Below, piece by piece: positions 4,477 through 5,975 of a stretch of 5,975 nucleotides of DNA. The notes under the pieces were generated by a model. The model saw nothing but the letters and a program-made list of their open reading frames with translations, was not told the origin of the DNA and did no database searches. This DNA is from CAZBZG01 sp964496245 (GTDB lineage: Bacteria > Planctomycetota > SZUA-567). The stretch covers positions 1 through 5,975 of the forward strand of contig CAZBZG010000286.1 in the NCBI GenBank assembly GCA_964496245.1. Direction: 5' to 3'. The translations under genes were made by a program, and so were the position numbers. Position 1 is the stretch's first letter; every line of letters begins with the position of its first letter.

Positions 4477-5975
4477 TCACGGTGCGGGGGTGATGCGCCA
4501 GGTCGTTGGGGCGTTCACTGCCACGCGAAGGGGCGCGCCGTACATGGGCGCGAGCTGGGGCAGAGGGGCGAAGACCGTGCCCGCGAGTTCGGCCCGCACC
4601 CGGAAGCGCACCGTGTGCGTGCCCGCCTTCCAGCGATCCACAAAGCAATGAAGCGCGTCGTCATGTTCCTCAAAGGCGACCACGCCGTCGCACTTGCGTG
4701 GCGGTTGGACGAGCTCCACACCGCACGGGCGGGGGAAGCTGAGGCGCAGATAGGTCTGCGGCTGGGCGAGCCGGCAGGTCAGTTGGACGTCCAGGGTCTC
4801 TCCGCGTCCGACCGCGAGCACGCCCGCCGCATCCGGAGAGAGCGCTTCGCGTTCGGGGCGGATGCGCAGCACCTGGCAGACGACATGCGCCTGGGGATGC
4901 GCTGGCGCAGGGGGAGGCGTTTCGCCCAGCGCCTCGAGTCGCGCGGTCCAGAAGCCGTCCGCGTGCGCCTGGTCAGCCGCAAGGGCGACCGTTCTGCCGG
5001 GCACGAGCGCCTCGTCGACGATCACGGACACGGGTTCGTGCGCGCGCGGCTGCAGGGTCGCGAGCGGCGCGCCGTGCATGGTGAGGTGCGCCGGACCACC
5101 TGTCTCGCCGGGCCGGTGGAGCAGCGGGGTGAGCGCGCGCACGGCTGCGGCGTTGGCCAGGGTGTCGCCCCAGTGGGTGCCGGTGCGGCGCTGCACGATG
5201 GCGCGGCCGATGCGGGGCCAGTCCGGACGCTCCGGTTCCAGCGCAATGCCGAGCGCGAGCAGCGTAGCGGCTGCGAGCACGGACGTGCGCTCATCCTCGA
5301 TGGCATGGAAGCGGTCGATGAGCCGGTCCAGCTCTGCACGAACTGCCTCGGGTGCGCCCAGAAGCCGAAGCGTGTCCGCGCGCACAAGCGCGTCCCGGGC
5401 TGTGAGCGGTTCGCCCTGCGGTGTGGTGTCGGGCAGGACCGCCCGGATGCGCCTGGCTTGCGGGGCGTACTGCTCGAGATCCAAGGTATAGCACGCGGCG
5501 AGCGCGTGGCACGCGTAGATCGTGAGGTCGACCTGTCCCAGGCGGCCCAGGGCGTCGTGGTCGCCGTACTTGAGTGCCCGCTCGCGCAGGTCGCCCCCGA
5601 GCACTTGCTCGGACAGGTATCGTTCGGCCGGCTGGAGCATGCGCGCGGGCACGGCCTGTCCGCTCTGCCGGCAGAGGGCCAGCCCCTGGAGCACGTAAGC
5701 GGTCATGAAGTCGTGCGTGGCGTCGTGCTTCCACCAGCCCCATCCGCCGTCTGCGTGCTGGAAGTCGGCCAGCCGGTCCAGGCTCTTCTGCACGACTGCG
5801 GGCAGTTCCTTCTGCCGTGCAACCGTGAGCCCAGCCTTGCGCAAGGCCTGGCCGGCGACCACGGCTGGCATGAACCGGCTCATGGTCTGCTCCACGCACC
5901 CGTACGGATAGTCGATCAGTGTGTCGAGCGCCGATTGCACGCTAGCCGCCACGCCGGGCTCGATCGTGAACGTCA
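4477..5975 (-). CDS. Bacterial alpha-2-macroglobulin, thioester domain to C-terminus (partial)
   Basis: These 498 residues are the C-terminal part of a large envelope protein, normally about 1500-1900 residues, that traps attacking proteases and binds them covalently. The rest lies beyond the right edge. The thioester motif YPYGCVEQTMSR is visible at residues 22-33 of the fragment; Cys26 and Gln29 (codons 5896-5898 and 5887-5889) form the internal thioester, so this member should be reactive. An alpha-alpha-barrel thioester domain follows to about residue 290, with DGGWGWWKHDATHDFMTAYVL, DLTIYACHALAA and THWGDTLANAAAVRAL. The last ~130 residues form beta-rich domains ending in GTHTVRFRVRAELAGTVFAP and PMYGAP, typical of the C-terminal macroglobulin domain. 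The stop is TGA at 4477-4479. The N-terminal lipoprotein signal and bait region are not in view. The usual companion penicillin-binding protein PBP1c is not seen downstream; the neighbour is the convergent permease. Confidence 0.95.
   Translation of the reverse strand, partial: TFTIEPGVAASVQSALDTLIDYPYGCVEQTMSRFMPAVVAGQALRKAGLTVARQKELPAVVQKSLDRLADFQHADGGWGWWKHDATHDFMTAYVLQGLALCRQSGQAVPARMLQPAERYLSEQVLGGDLRERALKYGDHDALGRLGQVDLTIYACHALAACYTLDLEQYAPQARRIRAVLPDTTPQGEPLTARDALVRADTLRLLGAPEAVRAELDRLIDRFHAIEDERTSVLAAATLLALGIALEPERPDWPRIGRAIVQRRTGTHWGDTLANAAAVRALTPLLHRPGETGGPAHLTMHGAPLATLQPRAHEPVSVIVDEALVPGRTVALAADQAHADGFWTARLEALGETPPPAPAHPQAHVVCQVLRIRPEREALSPDAAGVLAVGRGETLDVQLTCRLAQPQTYLRLSFPRPCGVELVQPPRKCDGVVAFEEHDDALHCFVDRWKAGTHTVRFRVRAELAGTVFAPLPQLAPMYGAPLRVAVNAPTTWRITPAP

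Noticed and set aside
4453..4482. CCGTGA / TCACGG inverted repeat spanning the alpha-2-macroglobulin stop
   Set aside because: It has a six-base stem with an 18-base loop in GC-rich DNA, which is expected by chance. The nearby 4412-4431 hairpin is far stronger.
4862..5491. 209-codon plus-strand open frame
   Set aside because: It is antisense to the alpha-2-macroglobulin thioester domain, and its Ser/Arg/Ala-rich product is a shadow.

Overview
The window is GC-rich and densely coding. It holds six genes in three blocks, plus a short run of Ns that marks an assembly join. Gene content suggests a Gram-negative, probably anaerobic bacterium: a class I hybrid-cluster protein with its own ferredoxin, and a bacterial alpha-2-macroglobulin. 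The mix with a lone clan GH-A hydrolase would suit a PVC-type or similar environmental lineage, but no marker gene is present and I do not assign a taxon. The N-run suggests a draft genome or metagenome-assembled genome.

Block 1 (1-2112, minus strand) reads, in transcription order: an Rrf2-family Fe-S regulator, a 257-residue two-domain ferredoxin, and hcp, which runs off the left edge. The regulator and ferredoxin overlap by ATGA. A 224-base gap containing hairpins separates the ferredoxin from hcp. The likely logic is that the regulator senses NO or redox stress through a Cys-ligated cluster, Hcp reduces NO or hydroxylamine, and the ferredoxin supplies electrons. The AT-rich stretch upstream of the regulator (about 2120-2180) is its probable promoter/operator.

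Block 2 (2380-4384, plus strand) is transcribed away from block 1. A TIM-barrel glycoside-hydrolase-like protein has no visible signal peptide and overlaps, by TAATG, an auxin-efflux-carrier (AEC) family permease. The permease reading frame appears broken at the N-run. The two flanks end and begin with the same four bases, and merging them restores an intact 303-residue protein, so the gap looks like an artefact rather than a mutation.

Block 3 (4477-5975, minus strand, entering from the right edge) is the C-terminal 498 residues of a thioester-containing alpha-2-macroglobulin, convergent with block 2. A perfect 8-bp hairpin lies between the two stop codons and may end transcription from both sides.

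I see no tRNA, rRNA, CRISPR array or insertion sequence. All six genes belong to recognisable families. The least characterised parts are the C-terminal half of the ferredoxin and the hydrolase-permease pair. I found no convincing wholly new system.
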